NCBI GenBank assembly: GCA_018398585.1
Contig: JAGTTD010000010.1
Coordinates: 1,815,501-1,879,500, forward strand
DNA from: Simmondsia chinensis
Taxonomy: Eukaryota; Streptophyta; Magnoliopsida; Caryophyllales; Simmondsiaceae
Direction: 5' to 3'
DNA length: 64,000 nt
Shown here in pieces: positions 1 through 10,399 of the stretch; the stretch's first letter is position 1, and each line of letters begins with the position of its first letter. The position numbers and the translations under genes are program-made. The notes beneath the pieces were generated by a model, which did no database searches, was not told the DNA's origin, and saw only the letters and a program-made list of their open reading frames with translations.

Positions 1-279
1 TAGAAGAGATGTATAAAACAAAGTCCTTGCCATATACTCTGACATATGTTCTGCAAGCAACGGATACTCAATTCCCGCAATCAAGCCTTTCCTAAGGATT
101 ATGTGTGGAGGCTCCAAATACCGCATGCCAATCAAAGACATCATGCGGTCAAAGTGGTAAACTTCTGGAACATGAGCAGGACATAATCGACCATGCTCCT
201 TTAATGCTGTTGCCTCAAAATACGCACACTCTTTGGTCATCGGCCATGACTCTCCCATGCAACGTATGTATGGAAGAGC
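1..279 (-). CDS. MTK: 5-methylthioribose kinase, exon 2 (partial, runs off the left edge)
   Basis: The minus strand reads as kinase sequence starting [17 protein letters not shown] and continuing through [20 protein letters not shown] to the window edge, 93 codons in all. This matches plant methylthioribose kinase just after the first intron. The enzyme phosphorylates 5-methylthioribose in the cytosolic methionine (Yang) cycle, recycling the methylthio group left by ethylene, polyamine and nicotianamine synthesis. The exon begins at 279 after an intron ending in ATATAG. The phase is 0, so exon 1 ends on the Gln codon and exon 2 begins with Ala. The frame has no stop and no break. The catalytic loop and the rest of the gene lie outside the window. 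Confidence 0.93.
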
Positions 280-1227
280 CTATATCATGTATATTAGCAA
301 TCCATGTTAGAGCAGAACTCCTTGTTAAAGGTTTCATGAATCCCATACTTAAATGAAGAGTCCCTTCCTGAATATAAGTTCTACAAATGAATTGCACTTT
401 CCTAGTACTAATATTTCACATCATTCAAGCTAAAAAAACAATCCTATTAGGTTCATACTTAGCCAAAGTTGAGGTTGTAGTAAAGCATATGATATGAGAT
501 TACGATGCAAGAAGTTTTCTCCTCTATTTAGGAAAATCTTTTCCCCTTTCGGCAAGGAACGTCGATTTCCCTCAACGAAGGAAAACATAATCTATATTTG
601 TGGTTGTCACTATAATGTTATGAAAAGAAAAAATACAATTGAGTCGAAAATGTTCTCCATCAAAACAGACAGAGCCAAAAGGCAAGACAGCATTAGACAT
701 TCAACATAAGAAAATGTGCACGCACTTTCTCCATACCCGAATTAGCTTTAGCTTGGTAGTTCCATTTCAGCTCCATTAAAAAAGCTTCAGTAACTAACAT
801 CAACAAATTGTTGTATGCTTACATGATGTAATTTATTCTCACTCTAATCATTGGCAAACAGTCTACAATTGCAGTGCACTGAGAATTAAAACAACCCCTC
901 TGCAATCGATGTAACCATGGAAGCACTCCGGTGATTACTGATAACTATAGCCAAACAAACAAGTTCTATTGATCATACTGAGTAACTTTCTGCAATCAAT
1001 TTGCATAAACAAGTTGTTCTTTGAAAAGAACAAGAGAAGCAAAACAGCATCCACATTCTGCATCTCCATTCAAGTGGAAAAAGCATTTACAAGTCCTCAA
1101 ACAAGTAGAATCGACCAATTCTTAGCTTCATGATAAATAGCTACATAAACAAGTGTAAATTAGCAGAGAACATGAGAAAAGGAGAGGAGACACTAACGTG
1201 GAAACTTTTTCCAGAAAAAAAAGGATA

Positions 1228-1505
1228 AATAGTGTTAAGAATCAACTATTCCAAAAGTTTAAGCTAATAAATGAAGGCTCAGGAATAGTTTTATATTCTC
1301 GCATGCCCCTTCACACAAATGTCTATCGAATTTTAAAGCATGGATAGTCCCAGCTCATAATTACATTAATATTGAAAGTAGGGCTTTTGGGATTTGAAAC
1401 TGTTACCTTTCAGTCAACAAGAATCAGCTACCATGTTAAGAAACCAACTATTCCAAAAGTTAAACTGACAGGTGAATGTCCAAGAATGGTTTTATACTCT
1501 ACCAA
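1228..1505 (-). mobile_element. TRIM family 1 element (short-LTR retrotransposon)
   Basis: Two direct repeats of about 75 bp (about 1230-1306 and 1434-1505) each begin TGTTAAGAA.CAACTATTCC. They flank about 130 bp with no coding capacity. In the opposite orientation the LTR is TGTTAGAGTATAAAACC...CTTAACA and is followed by a degenerate copy of the initiator-Met primer site TGGTATCAGAGCC. This is the layout of terminal-repeat retrotransposons in miniature. It lies in the kinase intron. Confidence 0.75.
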
Positions 1506-2365
1506 ACAGTATGCAGATTAAATTATTGCTTGATATCGAGGTGACCTCTTTTAACATGTACCAATTAGACCAAAAATTACAATTTTGAACGCATTTTAGC
1601 TCAATTATCAACCCAAATCGCATCCGCATCCATTATTTAATTAGATTCAATTGACCCTTCGCTATCACATTTCAAGTTCTCATAATTTAAGCTATATAGG
1701 AATTTAAAAGATCAAAAGGAACTGAACAATGGGGTTGCTTGTTTGCCAGGAAAGAACATAGAAATTCAAAATTCATAGAAACTGAGCATTTGCCTTCTTG
1801 TCCGGTTACTAGGAAATTTGTAGAACATGGGAAGTTTCAATTCCTTTGTTACACATGAATTAACTTATCTAGGGTGGTTAAGTAACTTATAATTCCTATG
1901 AAGCTCTATTTCTCATCTTGAGAACCAAAGATAAATACATACTTCTTGGGAAGTTACACACGAGAATTGAATTCCAAAGAAATACAACTTATCATTGGCA
2001 TTTAATCCCTGTGTTAACCAAACAAGGCTAATATAGCTTAATCAATACAACCTTGTTAAGACCACCCACAAACATCGAAACCCTAAATAGAAATATCAAT
2101 CACAAACGAAGGGAGCACAATAATTCCACTATAATTTTGAAAGATTACATGATACATCTCAACTCTCAACCTAATATTAACATAAACAATCCAAATGTAT
2201 ATTTAAAGCCACCCACACTACAACCGTAGTGTGTTAGGGGCCTAAATTGAATTGGCCGAACCTTATAAACATAAACCCAACAATTAATAGCTAAAAAACT
2301 CCTTTGATATAGTTCAAACTTGAGCTCCAGAAGTTTGTACGCATTTTCCATTTTGTGTCAGGGGG

Positions 2366-2770
2366 CATGTAAGACTATGAAACCACTCATGGGTATTGAC
2401 CCATCAACTTAAGCTTTTGGAATAGCTTTTCTTGACATGGTATCAGAGCTTTGTTGACCAAGAGTTCACAAGTTGGAATCCCAATAACCCCCACTTTCAT
2501 ATTAATATGATTTGAGTATAAGGCACAAGGGGGGTTTGTGCAATATCTACGCTTCAAGCCCAATGGGCATTTGCATAAGGAGGCATGTTAGAGTATAAAA
2601 CCAAATATGAGCCTTCACCCATCGACTTAAGCTTTTGTGAGAGTCGGTTCCTTGACATTGTATCAGACCCTTGTTAACCAAGAGCTCACGAGTTTGAATC
2701 ACTACATGCCCTATTTTCAATATTAACATGATTTAAGCACAAGGTATGGGTGAACATGTGCGATATCCAC
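2366..2770 (+). mobile_element. TRIM family 1, tandem LTR-internal-LTR-internal array
   Basis: The first LTR ends CTTGACA at about 2439 and is followed directly by the primer site TGGTATCAGAGC. About 140 bp of internal sequence ends in a purine tract (AAGGAGGCA). A second LTR starting TGTTAGAGTATAAAACC (2587) then ends CTTGACA (2660) and is followed by a second, mutated primer site and another internal domain. Such arrays arise by LTR recombination. The internal domain has no ORF. Confidence 0.75.
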
Positions 2771-2794
2771 GTTACAAACCAATTCTCGGTATTC

Positions 2795-2990
2795 TGTTAA
2801 GTTTCATTGGGTCTTAGTCTGACCCATGGAGTTAGAGCATAGTAGATCCACATATAAGTCCTAAATGACGATCCATCCTAAGACCAATTGGAATGAGATG
2901 GAGTACTCCTAGGCCTATATGTCAGTCTCTTTACTCTTCCAACTCCTACGTGGGATTCACATTAAGCTCACATGTAAAGTTCTTAACAGC
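2795..2990 (-). mobile_element. Solo LTR of TRIM family 2
   Basis: About 195 bp bounded by TGTTAAG... and ...TTCTTAACA. It shares the pattern of family 2 LTRs at 41421, 58145 and 62200, with phrases such as ACATATAAGTC and GACCAATTGG and a terminal AACA. It has no internal region. Confidence 0.6.
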
Positions 2991-3112
2991 GTTAATGAAC
3001 CAACTGTACAAAAATTTAAACCGATTAACGAAAGCCCATGAACTATTTCATACTATAACAATTAAAGATTGAAGGTACGAACAAAAGATAAAGGAGAAGA
3101 AAGCTAAATTAC

Positions 3113-3298
3113 TTGCTTGAGAACAAGAGAACCGGAAGATCCAACAATGATGAAGACAAAGTTGAGGTTGCCATCGCCGACCTCTCTTATCTGCAGATTA
3201 TCGAGGTTGCCCCCGAGTTGGGAGGAGAGAGAGGGAGTGGCCTTGATGTACTCCACCAGCGACTTCTCGTCCAGCGGCCGGAACTCCTCGAACGCCAT
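3113..3298 (-). CDS. MTK: 5-methylthioribose kinase, exon 1
   Basis: Sixty-two codons from the start Met (3298) encode [18 protein letters not shown], then [14 protein letters not shown] and SGSLVLKQ. This is the N-terminal nucleotide-binding lobe of plant methylthioribose kinase: the DGNLNFVF glycine-loop strand followed by the LVLKQ strand with its Lys. The donor GTAATT follows the CAA codon at 3113, and splicing to exon 2 restores KQ-ALPYIRC in phase 0. Without splicing the frame stops after two more codons. The ATG is the only one that gives the family N-terminus. The leader contains a (GA)n/(CT)n tract about 30 bp upstream. Exon 1 starts the gene, which is transcribed toward the left edge. 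Confidence 0.94.
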
Positions 3299-3299
3299 C

Positions 3300-3324
3300 C
3301 CTCCACGGCGGCGAGATCGCCGGA

Positions 3325-3361
<37 letters not shown>

Positions 3362-3671
3362 AAATGTGGGGTTTCAGGTTCCAATCACGGCCGCCTGAAG
3401 AAAATTTGTGCAACAAAGGGGAAATTAACAACTGGATAAAGAGCAGTAAAGTAGAGAGTGAATAAGATAATATCTTATTTTTATTTTGAATATATTAAAT
3501 TAAGAGGCATAAAAATAAATAAGTTATTTCTATTTAATAATTGTTTAAAAATTAAGTGTAAAAAAAAAATTATAGTTAAAATAAAGATTAAATTATCTAA
3601 AATTTTTAAAAACTTACCTTACTTTCAACTTGAGGGTTAAAGAAAAAGACGTAAAGGGATAGTAATAGGAG
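3300..3671. other. Upstream region of the kinase gene, no further gene seen
   Basis: After the CT-rich leader the sequence becomes strongly AT-rich. I found no clear TATA box and no coding frame. The promoter presumably lies here, but I cannot mark any element. Confidence 0.4.
3325..3360. repeat. (GA)n/(CT)n microsatellite in the methylthioribose kinase leader
   Basis: An uninterrupted GA run of about 30 bp lies just upstream of the start codon; on the gene's own strand it reads as a CT tract. CT-rich leaders are common in plant promoters. The other gene in the window has a similar tract next to its start codon. Confidence 0.85.
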
Positions 3672-4150
3672 GTAAGGCTCTCCGTAGTGGTACTTTATTT
3701 TTGAAGTCTTATTTTTAAAAAATAGAGCTTTATAAGAAAAGGGGGTTTCTCCTCTTCAATCATACCCCTTTTTAAAACCCCATTTTTTAGATATTTTAAT
3801 AGTTAATATTATTTATATTATTTTAATTAATTCAAGATAAAAAATAAATATAATTAACAAATAATTAATTATATTAAGTGAATGAATTAAAATTATAAAA
3901 ATTAAGATTTATATTGATAAAATATAATATAATATTAATAATTAAATAAAAAATACTCAAATTTAATATATAAAAATTTGTTAGTATTTAAAATTTATTT
4001 TTAAATAAAATTTAATATATTTTATTAATTAAAAATATAAAATTAAAATTAAAATAATAAAAAATTAAAATAGGGCTCTCTTTTGGAAGCCACATTTTGA
4101 GATTCTTTTCGGGTGCCCCAAAAAAACGGAGCACCATTGCATATGGCCTA
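3672..4150. mobile_element. MITE family C, copy 1 (TIR AAGGCT...AGGCC type)
   Basis: The left end TAAGGCTCTCCGTAGTGGTA and the reverse complement of the right end, TAGGCCATATGCAATGGTGC, are alignable imperfect inverted repeats. They flank about 450 bp of very AT-rich sequence without ORFs. A second copy lies at 43474-43946. The termini look hAT- or PIF-like, but I could not fix a target duplication. Confidence 0.6.
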
Positions 4151-5208
4151 AAGGGGGAGTAAGTTTTTACCCCGTTATCTCTTTTAATATTTTATCAAAC
4201 ATCATTACCTTGTTGTCAAATAGAATATTTTTATGTTATTTATTATAAATTTACTTAAATTAGTTTATTAATTTCTTTTATCTAAATAGTGTCAAATAGT
4301 TTTATTTTATATAAAATTAGGCAGTTCGTCTTTTAAGTTTTATTTAACTTTGGTTACTAAGTGGAAAAATAATTTCATTATAAAATAAATTATTAAAAAT
4401 CAGTTTATTCTAAACAAAAAAACAAAATGAGAAACTAATTTATATCAAATTATAAATATTTGGGATCAGTTTGAATAAATTTAATTAACATCAGGGACCA
4501 ACAGTGTAAATAGCTTTGTATTTTGCTTACTGCATTAGTTTAGTTTGTGAATTTTTAATTATGTTAGTGTGATCCACATATAATTAAAATTATTTTCTGT
4601 TTCAAATTTTGTGGATTTATAATTGAAATTATGATGCTAATTAACACTTGTATGTGCTTTCCACAAAGAAATTAGTACTTGTTTATCCTTTGGTTAATTT
4701 ATAATTGAAATTATAATATTATCAGTCAAAAATTAACATTAATTTAAAGAATATATTTGATTGAAATAATTTAAATTATAGAATAACTAAATTGATAAAA
4801 TAAACAAAGTATGATACAATAAGCAAAATAAAACGACTAATGGTATAAATATATCATGCAAATCCAGACTGGGCCTATTTGACTAAGTTGTAAAAAAGCT
4901 GCTCGTTTTAACAACACTTCCTGCTGAAGCAATTCAATAGAGATATTTTGTACGCATTTTTTCTTTGTTTTTGCTTCTAGTTTTGTTTTAAAAGAGAAAC
5001 TTTATTTTTATGCTACTGCTTAAAAATAAAAAAATACTTTATACTTTTATTTTAAAATATTTTTCTTTGTAAATTAAGCATCATCAGATCTTGGAGAAAA
5101 TATATTTTTCCCTAAAAAATTCACTTTCTTTTCCTAAAGCTCTTAGACTTGTTTTATTACTATTAGATTTGAAATATATATTATTTTTTATTAGCATGAA
5201 CACCAATT
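4151..5208. other. AT-rich intergenic sequence
   Basis: I see no gene or recognisable repeat between MITE C and the 5S-headed SINE; short ORFs here have no coding character. Confidence 0.5.
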
Positions 5209-5453
5209 GTGTAAAAAGAAACATATCCAGTGCCTCAAGGGCTTCCGCCCACGCAGGGTCTGGGGGGGCGGATGTACGCAGCCTTCCCCCTTCAAGGTGT
5301 CAGCCTGAAGAGAGACTGTTTCCTAGTGCTCCCAAATTCTGAGGGTGAGAACTTCCCAGGAGGTTACCCATTTTGGTACTACTCTCGCCTAAGCACGCTT
5401 AACTTCAGAGTTCTAATGGGATCCGATGACGGCGTATAGGTACCCTCTTTGGT
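5209..5453 (-). mobile_element. 5S rRNA-headed SINE, copy 1 (245 bp)
   Basis: It is flanked by a perfect 13-bp duplication, ATGAACACCAATT (5196-5208 and 5454-5466). In the sense (minus) direction it starts ACCAAAGAGGG and then carries about 100 nt aligned with plant 5S rRNA (CGGATCCCATTAGAACTC, GAAGTTAAGCGTGCTTAGGC, GAGAGTAGTACC). A 3' body follows, with GAAACAGTCTC, AAGGCTGCGTACATCC, CAGACCCTGCG and GAGGCACTGG. It ends in a T-rich tail. The 5S internal control region is present. There is no ORF and no LTR. Confidence 0.9.
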
Positions 5454-6002
5454 ATGAACACCAATTACATGGGGAGGGGCAAATGAACTTCAAACTCAAG
5501 ATTTTTTTTGTTCGAAAATGAGTAGTCTATTCATTATATAAATTCTAAAAGCTCTATTATTACGTATCAATAGTCATGTATTATATAATATCGACAAATT
5601 TTATTGTTTTTGTAGAGCTATGATTAATAATTTAACTGTAAACCACGATTTGATTACATGATGTGAAGTTGTGAATAGGGTAGAAGAGATGTTGAATGTG
5701 GACGGGGTTGTGGACATTGTAAAGAATGAGATTCCCCTAACTTTACCTTTTATTATTTTTATTTTTTTGTGTAAAAATATAACTTTTAAAATGATGTCCA
5801 TAGTGAACAAGTTTAATTGTAGTACTTATTGTATATATATTTAATAGAATATTTTTATTTTAAAAAAATAAAACAATACTATTCTACTTGTACTTAAAAT
5901 CAGAAAAATAACTTTAACTTTTATTCAAAATATTTTTCCGAGTAAAACAACCTTATATCCAAGAAAAACTATTTTTTTTCACTTTTTTCTTAAAAGAGAA
6001 GT
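5454..6002. other. AT-rich intergenic sequence
   Basis: I see no gene or clear element here beyond the target-site copy of the neighbouring SINE. Confidence 0.5.
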
Positions 6003-6290
6003 ATTGTTTATACCAGAGGTCCCTGTATTTTTTTTATTCTATCAATTTAGTTTTTATACTTTTAATTATGTCAATTTAGTCTCTTCACAATTAATATAGT
6101 GTCAATTTAGTTCTTTTGTCAAATTCAATTAAGTTATTGGCAGAATCGCGTTAGATACAAGTAATCCACTACAAATTCACTGATTGCGTCAATTCAACAT
6201 AACTCATTACTGAACTATTAAAAAATTCATTAAGGATTTAATATAGATTTAACTTTAAGGATCAAACTAATATAATATTAATTATACAGG
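6003..6290. mobile_element. MITE family D, partial copy abutting the LINE 3' end
   Basis: The stretch matches the left three quarters of the MITE copies at 35283 and 59580, with phrases such as GTCAATTTAGT and CAATTAAGTTATTGGC. It stops at ATTATACAGG, exactly where the LINE tail begins. The missing end of the MITE is not visible on the far side of the LINE. Confidence 0.6.
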
Positions 6291-6594
6291 AAACAACAAC
6301 AACAACAACAGTCCTAGTGTCTTGCGGCTCCCGCAGAAAGCAGGGTCTGGGGAGGGTGGTGTACGCAGCCTTACCCCTTCCGGGTGGAAAGGAGGCTGTT
6401 TCCGAGGACCCCCAACCTGAAGTAATTGAGTACCTGCAAATAAACCACCAATTAATTACCCATGAATTATGAGGAAAAAGAAGAAGAAGAAAAGAAAAAA
6501 GAGAAAGAAGAAGAAGAAGAGGAAGAAGACGAAGCATGATCGGAGACTAAACTAGCCTAAGGGTCTTAAACTACCAGTCCCTCCCCGCACTAAT
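6291..6594 (-). other. 3' UTR and tail of the RTE LINE, homologous to the 5S-SINE body
   Basis: After the LINE stop codon there is a (TTC)n-rich stretch (about 6478-6537). A conserved block follows, reading in sense CAGGTTGGGGGTCCTCGGAA, ACAGCCTC, GGTAAGGCTGCGTACA, CCAGACCCTGC and GCGGGAGCC, and it ends in a (TTG)n tail at 6291-6311. The block is homologous to the 3' half of the six 5S-headed SINEs and resembles the 3' region of Au/TS-type plant SINEs. There is no target duplication around 6291-6420, which favours this block being the LINE's own 3' end rather than a separate SINE. Confidence 0.7.
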
Positions 6595-9534
6595 CTACTC
6601 TGCCACCTCTACTACCCTTATGCTAGCCCTCCATCGTGCCGTATCTGAGGCCATCTCCTCTCTCAGGTTTAGGTGGGTTAGGTCGTGACGGATCGTCTCC
6701 AGCCAACTCTTCTTTGGTCTGCCCCTCCCTCTTCTGCCTAGCGTCGTGTGAAGCTGTTCACACCTCCTGACTGGGGCTGTAGTCGGTCTCCTTCTAATAT
6801 GTCCAAACCATCTTAGGCGGTGCTCCCTCATTTTGTCCTCGATAGAGGCTGCACCCAACTTTCCTCGTATCACATCATTCCTAATCCTATCCTTCATTGT
6901 GTGACCACACATCCAACGTAACATCCTCATCTCTGCCACCTTCATCCTCTGTGTTTGATTTCGTTTCATTTGTCGACACTCTGCCCCATATAGCGTAGCC
7001 GGTCTTACTACCGTCCTATAGTATTTTCCCTTTAACTTTAGTGGGAACTTTCTATCACACAACACCCCTGATGCCATCCTCCACTTCTGCCAGCCTACTT
7101 TAATCCTGTTGCTGACATCCTCATCCACTTCACAATTCTGGTGTATCATGGATCCCAGATATTTGAAGCTCTCCTTACTCGGTACGGTTTCTGATTCGAT
7201 CTTAACCTCCTCTGTGCTAGTTGCAGTGGAATGGTTGAATTTGAATTCCACATACTCGGTCTTAAATCTGCTAATCCTTAAACCCCTCGATTCTAAAGCA
7301 CCCCTCTACAATTCCAGCTTCTCGTTTATGTCCGCTCGGGATTTCCCTACTAGAACTATGTCATCTGCAAAAAGCATATACCAAGGTACCTCCCCTTTGA
7401 TGTGTCTAATGAGCTCATCCATCACTAGAATGAACAGGAAGGGACTCAAGGCAGAGCCCTGGTACACCCCAACTGTAATAGGGAAAGTATCTGTCTCCCC
7501 TTCCCCTGTGCGTACATTAGTAAGTGCCTCTTCATACATATCCCTAATGACCCGAATATAAGGCAATGGGGTGCCTCTCCTACCCAACACCCTCCACAGT
7601 ACTTTTCTTGGCACTCTATCATATGCCTTATCAAAATCAAGGAAGACCATGTGGAGATCCTTTAGTCTCTCCCTATATTGCTCTATCGTTCTCCGTAAGA
7701 GATGAATGGCTTCCATTGTTGACCTCCCAGGTATGAACCCAAACTGGTTTTCGGTCACTTCCGTCCGTTGTCTTAGTCTCCTTTCTATGATTCGCTCGCA
7801 CAACTTGAGGGTGTGACTCATTAGTTTGATACCCCGGTAATTGGCACAGCTTTGAATGTCGCCCTTGTTCTTGTAGATTGGGACCAGTGTGCTCTTACGC
7901 CATTCGTCCGGCATTTTGTTCCCCATAAAGATTTGGTTAAAGAGTTTAGTCAGCCAGCTAATGCCCATCTGTCCGAGGCATTTCCATGCCTCAATGGGTA
8001 TCCCATATGGACCAACTGCTCTTCCCCTGCCCATATGTTTTAGGACGTCCTTGATCTCCTCTGGGGTAATTCGCTCGCAATAGCATTCGTTCTGATCCTC
8101 CCCCGTTATCGGGAGATCCCCTAGAGCTATTGCTGCGCTTTCCTGGCTGTTGAACAGATCGTAGAAATAGGTTTTCCACCTAGCTCTAATTAGATGCCCT
8201 TCCACTAGCACCTGTCCATATTCATCTTTTATGCATTTCACTTGCTCCAAGTCCCTCGTCCTCCTCTCTCTTGCTCTGGCGATCTTGTATATATCCTTGG
8301 CTCCCTCGTTGGTATCCAACCTCTTGTAAAACTCCTCATATGCTCTTGATTTTGCCTCACTGACTGCTTTCTTTGCTTCCTTCTTGGCCTGTTGATATTG
8401 CCGTCTCTTTTCCTCTTCTCTGCTACGCTCCCACTCCTTAAACAAATCTCGTTTTTCCTTAATCCTCCGTTGGACTTCCTCGCTCCACCACTAGGACTCT
8501 CTGTTGATCATTGCCCCACCTTTTGACTCTCCCAGGACTTCGCGTGCCAGTCCCCTAATCTTTTGGGCCATTTCATTCCACATTCGGTTTGTGTCTCCCT
8601 CCCCATCCCAATCGAGCTCCAAATCCGCTCTTTCCTTGTAAGCTCTATATTTTTCTCCCTTCAAATCCCTCCATCGGGTATGTGTCTGAACGTATTTCCT
8701 GCTTCTTCTGACCCTCTTCCTGACCTTTACATCCACGCACACCACCCGATGTTGTTTAGACAGGTCCTCTCCTCGGATGACCTTACAGTCCCTGCATTCT
8801 CTTTGCGCCCTTTTCCTCAGTAGTATGTAATCAATCTGCGTCCTCGCCCCTCCGCTTTGATACGTGATGAGATGCTCGTCACGCTTTTTGAAGACAGTGT
8901 TCACAATTGTTAGGTCATAGGTGGCCGCAAAATCTAGAAGAGATTTCCCCTTTGCGTTCCTAGTTCCAAATCCAAATCCCCCATGGTGTGGCACATATCC
9001 ATCCTCTGTCGCGTTAACATGCCCATTGAAATCCCCGCCAATCACCACTTGTTCGGCTTGTGGTATGCTTTGCATCATTTTGTCTAGCTCCTCCCAAAAT
9101 GTAGCCTTCTCATCTTCTGGTAGTCCCATCTGTGGTGCATAGGCACTGATGATGTTCCATACCTCCCTATCTGTTATCATCTTAATGCCTATGATCCTAT
9201 CCCCCGTCCTTGACACTTCGACTACTTTGTCCTTAAGACTGTTATCAACGATAATGCCCACTTCATTCCTCTCTCCGGTTTTGCCCGAATACTACCATTT
9301 ATATCCTTGCACATCCCTTGCCTTCGTGCCCACCCATTTAGTCTCCTGCAGGCAAAGGATGTTGATCCTTCTTTTCATTATCATTTGGACCAACTCATTG
9401 TTTTTCTGTGACAATGTCCCGATATTTAATGTCCCTATTCTTAGGTTTCCCTCCCTCTTTGGCTTCTCTCTCCTCCTCCCCACCCCCTGTATAGATGACC
9501 TCACATTCTGAGTTCCATATCTAGTATCGTTCAT
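6595..9534 (-). pseudogene. RTE-clade LINE ORF: endonuclease plus reverse transcriptase, three amber stops
   Basis: One frame of 980 codons runs from Met 9534 to the TAG at 6595. The N-terminal third is an apurinic-type endonuclease (RIGTLNIGTLSQ, LCLQETKW, ISAYAPQMG, VIGGDFNGHV, TQIDYILLR). The centre is reverse transcriptase (STLVPIYKNKGD, NYRGIKLMSHTLK, NQFGFIPGRSTMEAI, VFLDFDKAYDRVPR, QGSALSPFLF, LFADDIVLV). The C-terminal region contains RPATLYGAECR and RLRWFGHIRRRP, typical of RTE/BovB-like LINEs, with no RNase H domain. The frame is interrupted only by TAG at 9292-9294, 8491-8493 and 7306-7308, each where the family context suggests Trp (TGG). There are no frameshifts, so the insertion is young. 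It has lost coding capacity in this copy unless the stops are read through. Confidence 0.93.
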
Positions 9535-10390
9535 GCAGCGTTGTCCCTATAAATATGTCCACTATCAAGACGAAAATAAAAATATAAAATAAATGAAATA
9601 CATAAAATAACTAAAAATAACTAAAACTAAAAATAAATAAAAAGTAAAATAAATAAAATGAATAGAAATAAATTTACCACTACTCACGAAAGCAAATGAA
9701 GTAGAAAGGAGTAGAACTCAAATCTGGGGCCGACCGATTTTCGCTTACCTTGGTCGGTCGGTTGGGATTTTGCCGCTGGGTGGTTGTGGTTGGTGGTTAC
9801 CCCAGGTTGGGGTGGAGTTGTGGTGGTGGTGGTGGTGGTGGTGGTGGTGGTGGTGGTGGTGGTGGTGGTGCTGTTGGTGGGTGGGCGTGTTGGAGGTTGG
9901 GCGTGGTGGAGGTGGTTGTGGGTCCCAGAGGGTCCGGGAGAGGTGGTGGTGCTCGGGGAAGTGGGTGGGAGGTCCGGTGTCCGAGGTTGGTGTGGTGGTC
10001 GGTCGGTCAAATGGGTCGAAGAGGCGGGTGTGGTGGTGGTGGGTGGGGTGGGTGTTTCGGTGTCAGTGTCGGTGTTTGGTTCGGTGGGGTGGTGGGTGGT
10101 GGTGGTGGGTGGTGGTTGGCTGGTTTGGTTGGGGTTTGGGTGGGTGGGGTTCGGGGTGGGTGGTGGTGGGTGGTTTGGGTGGGGTTAGGTGTCAGTGGGG
10201 TTCGGGGTGGGGCTGAGCTGCGGCGCGTGTCCGGCGTGGGTGGTCTCCGTCGCTGTTGCGTAGTCGGATGGAGGTTAGTCGGCCAGGTGGCTGACAGTAT
10301 GGCGGCGGACGCCGGGTGCAGAGACCGAGAGAGAGAGAGCGGCGAGGTGGGGCAGAGACCGTTGCCTCTCGCCGATATTCTATTACTGGA
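9535..10390 (-). other. Probable 5' UTR of the RTE LINE with (CCA)n tract
   Basis: Upstream of the LINE start the sense strand is unusually C- and A-rich, with an uninterrupted (CCA)n run at about 9821-9869, CCACC-rich sequence to about 10210, and a GC-rich CT-repeat block at 10200-10380. Base composition falls back to AT-rich around 10400-10500, which I take as the approximate 5' end. I could not find a target duplication. A minus-strand Pro/Thr-rich ORF (9684-10010) is only a reading of the tract. Confidence 0.5.
9821..9869. repeat. (TGG)n/(CCA)n microsatellite
   Basis: About sixteen perfect GGT/TGG units on the plus strand. All frames stay open through it, which creates several spurious Gly-, Val- or Trp-rich ORFs. 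Confidence 0.95.
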
Positions 10391-10399
10391 CCGTAGCTT

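Larger units (their letters stand above)
280..3112 (-). other. MTK: Intron 1 of the methylthioribose kinase gene (2833 bp)
   Basis: The boundaries are GTAATT at 3112-3107 and ATATAG ending at 280. The intron contains a TRIM (1228-1505), a tandem TRIM array (2366-2770) and a solo LTR of a second TRIM family (2795-2990). I see no gene in 297-1225 or 1506-2360, which are ordinary AT-rich intron sequence. Confidence 0.85.

Noticed and set aside
2440..2470. Possible tRNA-Met gene or pseudogene
   Set aside because: The match is only the primer-binding site TGGTATCAGAGC next to an LTR end, not a folded tRNA.
3113..3439. Plus-strand Arg/Glu-rich ORFs near the kinase start
   Set aside because: They are the complement of kinase exon 1 plus a GA microsatellite.
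5209..5453. 5S rRNA-like sequences as functional 5S rRNA genes
   Set aside because: They are dispersed single copies with target duplications and a non-5S 3' half; they lack the normal 3' end of 5S rRNA and are not in tandem arrays.
7306..9294. Programmed amber readthrough or a variant genetic code in the LINE
   Set aside because: The host genes use the standard code, and C-to-T decay explains three TGG-to-TAG changes more simply.
9684..10010. Minus-strand Pro/Thr-rich ORF as a LINE ORF1
   Set aside because: It is low-complexity sequence from the CCA repeat and lacks a nucleic-acid-binding motif.
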